39,530 nt of DNA, taken from positions 1-39,530 of the IMG/VR virus record IMGVR_UViG_3300001041_000036, one strand, 5' to 3'. The notes below the pieces were generated by a model. That model ran no database searches and was not told the origin of the DNA. It worked only from the letters and a program-made list of their open reading frames with translations. Position numbers and translations under genes: made by a program. Positions 37,185 through 39,530 of this stretch are shown here, piece by piece. This DNA is from a virus. Position 1 is the stretch's first letter; every line of letters begins with the position of its first letter.

Positions 37185-37730
37185 ATGGGTGTAAAGTTGA
37201 CAGTTAAGCAAGAGAAATATGCTCAAGGGTTATTTACTGGGATGACTCAAAGGGAAGCGTATAAGGCGGCTTATGATGCTGGGAACATGTCTGATAAATG
37301 CATTGATGAAGAAGCTTGCAAGCTATTTGCAAACCCAAAGCTCGCCCAAAGGATTGAACAATTACAGGATGAAGTTAAATATAGGAACATGGCAACAGTA
37401 GAGAGAGTGGTTGCGGAATATGCCAAAATAGCCTTTTCAGACATAAAAGACTTCCTTTCGTTTAAGACTGAGAAGACAATTGTGGACACTGATGACGAGG
37501 GAAATCCTATATATGGATACAAACAAATAGTAGATGCCAAATCTTCTGAGGAAATAGATGGATCTATGGTGAATGAGGTGTCTATTGGCAAAGATGGGAC
37601 GTTTAAGTTCAAGCTACACGACAAAAAAGGTGCATTAGATATGATCGGTAAGCACCTGGGCATGTTTGTAGATAAGGTTGAAGTAGATGCCGCTCAAACT
37701 ATCACAATCCGCATTGAAGACACTGAGTAA
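37185..37730 (+). CDS. Terminase small subunit
   Basis: 181 residues, GGAAGGTGAT site. N-terminal HTH LTVKQEKYAQGLFTGMTQRE, AYKAAY; ANPKLAQRIEQLQDEVKYRN and ERVVAEYAKIAFSDIKDFLS are typical of the Terminase_2 family (XtmA-like). It recognises the packaging site and recruits the large subunit, whose gene begins at 39398. Confidence 0.88.
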   Translation: MGVKLTVKQEKYAQGLFTGMTQREAYKAAYDAGNMSDKCIDEEACKLFANPKLAQRIEQLQDEVKYRNMATVERVVAEYAKIAFSDIKDFLSFKTEKTIVDTDDEGNPIYGYKQIVDAKSSEEIDGSMVNEVSIGKDGTFKFKLHDKKGALDMIGKHLGMFVDKVEVDAAQTITIRIEDTE

Positions 37731-38603
37731 TATATTATTTATAACTATTATATTTTAATAGTTGATATAATAGTGTCCTTCAGTGGTGGAATTAGACCTT
37801 TGTATTATCATTTAGAGGGTGTTTTGAGAGGTAATAGGCTGAGATCAGCCTATAGGTTGATTTTGAATGTGACAGAATTACCATTGTGTAACATTCGTTC
37901 AGTGATCATCCATTAGGACATGGCACAAAGCAAAGACTATTGGATATCCGGTAGCCAATGCCAAACAGATGATAGTTGTGCTAGATGGCTGTCGCTCTAC
38001 ACTACTAGTCATTACCAAGGATGAGTATTGTCCTTGTCCTGCTCTCCCTGCTCTGCCCTATGGGGTATGTCTGATATGCCGGACTGACCGGACACTAGGG
38101 GTAGGGGGACGGTACTAGGACCACCGAGGCATGGGGCCGGTATACCCATCGTATATATGTATACCTCTCCCCCTATCTCTCCAATGAATTCATCAACCAT
38201 GAATACCTCATCCTCTCCTACAAAAACATAATCCACAAGTATATCCATACGAACACTTCCTAATAAACTCAATACATAAAGCATAACTCCAACATAAGCA
38301 TGAACCCCAAAACTAAAGCAAAGCCCAATGCCGCATTCCAAATTTTGCGCGCTCAATTTTTATAGATTTTTAGTAATGCCCTTTGCGATAGTGAGGGGTG
38401 TTTGTTATGCGATGAACTCAAATCATGCGTACTCAGACGTAGTTATTATTGTGAGTCTACGTGATTAATCATTAATTATCTCGGTTTAAATGCCTAAAAG
38501 TGGCTTATATCAACGCTTTTGGTGATTTTAATTATTTTTTATTGCCTAATTTTACAGGTGCATACGATATTCCAAATGCACCTACGTTTTTGGAGGTGGT
38601 TTA
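37731..38603. other. ~870-base region without a credible gene
   Basis: No frame with a ribosome binding site and protein-like sequence was found. Contents: inverted repeat AACTATTA/TAATAGTT (37743-37763), stem ATAGGCT/AGCCTAT (37834-37853), a GC-rich block (38030-38150) with direct repeats CCGGAC, ACTAGG and CCTGCTCT, interleaved inverted repeats ACTCA/TGAGT and ACGTAG/CTACGT (38430-38461), and a hairpin before the next gene. Position beside the terminase small subunit suggests a packaging (pac/cos) site. Confidence 0.5.
38556..38583 (+). terminator. Hairpin with T-run before the 38604 gene
   Basis: AGGTGCAT and ATGCACCT form an 8-bp perfect stem with a 12-base loop, followed by ACGTTTTT and then the ribosome binding site GGAGGTGG. 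Probably an attenuator or the terminator of a transcript through the non-coding region. Confidence 0.55.
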
Positions 38604-39134
38604 GTGCATAAGGTGACTAATATTATTGATGAAAATGGAGAGATAGTTAATACGAAAAGAGCTTATTTTAAAGATATGTTTGACGAGGAAAAAGGTTATC
38701 TATTTTGGAATAAGACCGGATTCGTCAAGACGTTCCAAGATGTAGAACTTCCTAAAAAGATAACCAAGACTGACATAGCAAACTTATTCCTATTGAGTAA
38801 GAAGGTTTACTCCACTACTAATATGATTGGATACCGCGGTAATGGTGGCATAAGAGTGATGAGTGTCGAACAGATGGCAAGGGTTATCAGGGATACAGAC
38901 AGACATACAGTTACCTTTTTAAATAGGATGATTAAGCATAGGATTATTGCTAGGGTAGAGGTGAAGGTTGGTGAGGATGATATCGTCACTCAATATTATT
39001 TCAACCCTATTTACTTTTTCTCATCTAATCGGTTGTCGCTGAATCTTTACCTGTTGTTTCAGAATGATTTGGAACCGTTTATTCCTGAGTATGTTCGGCA
39101 GAAGTTTAAGTTATTGAAACCTCAAACCCCTTAA
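38604..39134 (+). CDS. Winged-helix DNA-binding phage protein, replication-initiator-like
   Basis: 176 residues from GTG with GGAGGTGG upstream. YFKDMFDEEKGYLFWNKTGF, LPKKITKTDIANLFLLSKKV, MSVEQMARVIRDTDRHTVTF, LNRMIKHRIIARVEV and NPIYFFSSNRLSLNLYLLF resemble winged-helix phage proteins related to plasmid-type initiators (from memory). It lies between the two terminase genes, an unusual place for replication, so a regulatory or packaging role is equally possible. Confidence 0.6.
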   Translation: MHKVTNIIDENGEIVNTKRAYFKDMFDEEKGYLFWNKTGFVKTFQDVELPKKITKTDIANLFLLSKKVYSTTNMIGYRGNGGIRVMSVEQMARVIRDTDRHTVTFLNRMIKHRIIARVEVKVGEDDIVTQYYFNPIYFFSSNRLSLNLYLLFQNDLEPFIPEYVRQKFKLLKPQTP

Positions 39135-39190
39135 CCCCTTCTTTCAACCCCAAACCCTTGATTACAAGCCCAATTTCAGGAGGAAATAGC

Positions 39191-39364
39191 ATGTCTGAAA
39201 ACAGAGCGTGTAAAGTATTCGATCCAACAGACCCTACTTACGGCAAAACCAACTGTGCTTCATGCCGCGTATTCAACGGAACAACCTGCAAAGACGAACC
39301 CTATGTGATGGCAATACATGAACCCGCAACAATTATCCATACCGGATGGTGTAATAATGGCTAA
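39191..39364 (+). CDS. Small cysteine-containing protein
   Basis: 57 residues from ATG with AGGAGG upstream. CKVF, NCASCRVFNGTTC and WCNNG suggest a metal site. No family recognised. An 11-codon frame (39357-39392) overlaps its end and the terL ribosome binding site. Confidence 0.5.
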   Translation: MSENRACKVFDPTDPTYGKTNCASCRVFNGTTCKDEPYVMAIHEPATIIHTGWCNNG

Positions 39365-39397
39365 TTATAGATATTTCTATTATTGGAGGTGATGCCA

Positions 39398-39530
39398 ATG
39401 CCCAACATTGATATACGCATAAGTGCTAAAGTGTTCAACAAGATATACATGCCATGCCTAGAGACTGATTTCCGCTATGAAGTATACTATGGTGGAGCCT
39501 AGCTGGATCGGGAAAGTCGGTATTTATAGC
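39398..39530 (+). pseudogene. Terminase large subunit, 5' end, with 5-base insertion in Walker A (3' partial)
   Basis: ATG 39398 follows a perfect GGAGGTGAT. MPNIDIRISAKVFNKIYMPC, then RYEVYYGGA matches the start of phage terminase ATPases just before Walker A. TAG follows at 39500-39502. Skipping five bases (TAGCT, 39500-39504) the frame continues GSGKSVFI, completing GGAGSGKS. So the gene is shifted exactly inside the ATP-binding loop. The window ends here. It may be an inactivated gene, an assembly artefact, or a site of ribosomal bypass (GCC take-off, TAG, GCT landing). Confidence 0.7.

Noticed and set aside
38012-38356. Leftward 114-codon frame in the terminase-adjacent non-coding region
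   Set aside because: No ribosome binding site, TTG-type start, low-complexity sequence without a protein-like pattern, over repeats and the GC-rich block.
2-39530. Genome-wide recoding of TAG or TAA
   Set aside because: TAG, TAA and TGA all end clearly bounded genes (e.g. TAG for recT and for 22507-22818), so internal stops are local.

Overview
The window reads as part of the genome of a temperate tailed phage (or its prophage) of a low-G+C Gram-positive host (Bacillota). This rests on strong AGGAGG-type ribosome binding sites, frequent GTG and TTG starts, TTGACA/TATAAT promoters, and gene families typical of Bacillota siphophages (YopX, DUF1653, ArpU-like regulator, ArdC, large serine recombinase). 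No tRNA, rRNA, CRISPR array or complete insertion sequence was seen. The species cannot be named from the sequence.

Layout. 1-3060: end of the late operon, with two related receptor-binding-type tail proteins, a basic small protein and a holin-like protein, closed by a strong terminator. 3095-7400: rightward block of small genes led by a ribbon-helix-helix (RHH) regulator and an HNH fusion protein. 7400-10840: leftward lysogeny block with an XRE regulator, a candidate attP, a large serine recombinase whose 5' end is split by an HNH endonuclease gene, and a CI-like repressor. 10860-32220: long rightward early operon with Cro-like protein, antirepressor, many zinc-ribbon proteins, recombination genes (SbcC-like ATPase, RecT, metallo-beta-lactamase-fold protein), replication genes (initiator with internal repeats, G39P-like loader, SSB, RuvC-like resolvase), nucleotide genes (dCMP deaminase, dUTPase, DUF5664) and an ArpU-like late regulator before a terminator. 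32400-36990: leftward accessory island in three transcription units with an ArdC-like antirestriction protein, a small cytosine-methyltransferase-like protein and three RHH-like proteins. 37185-39530: terminase small subunit, about 870 bases with no credible gene, a DNA-binding protein, and the start of the terminase large subunit.

Most notable. The recombinase has a proper start and catalytic-serine coding sequence (10400-10366), then a 747-base insert carrying an HNH gene; removing exactly that insert between two AGCAC copies restores an intact reading frame. A 50-bp imperfect inverted repeat beside the recombinase stop codon is a strong attP candidate. Several other genes carry lesions at or near the 5' end: terminase large subunit (5 extra bases in Walker A), dCMP deaminase (frameshift), a pentapeptide protein (ATG directly followed by TAA) and two zinc-finger genes. 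Either this element is decaying, or some of these are recoding sites or sequencing errors. Other points are a standalone protein resembling the RNA polymerase alpha C-terminal domain and a divergent RHH/DUF559-nuclease pair whose two -10 boxes lie in a 16-bp inverted repeat.
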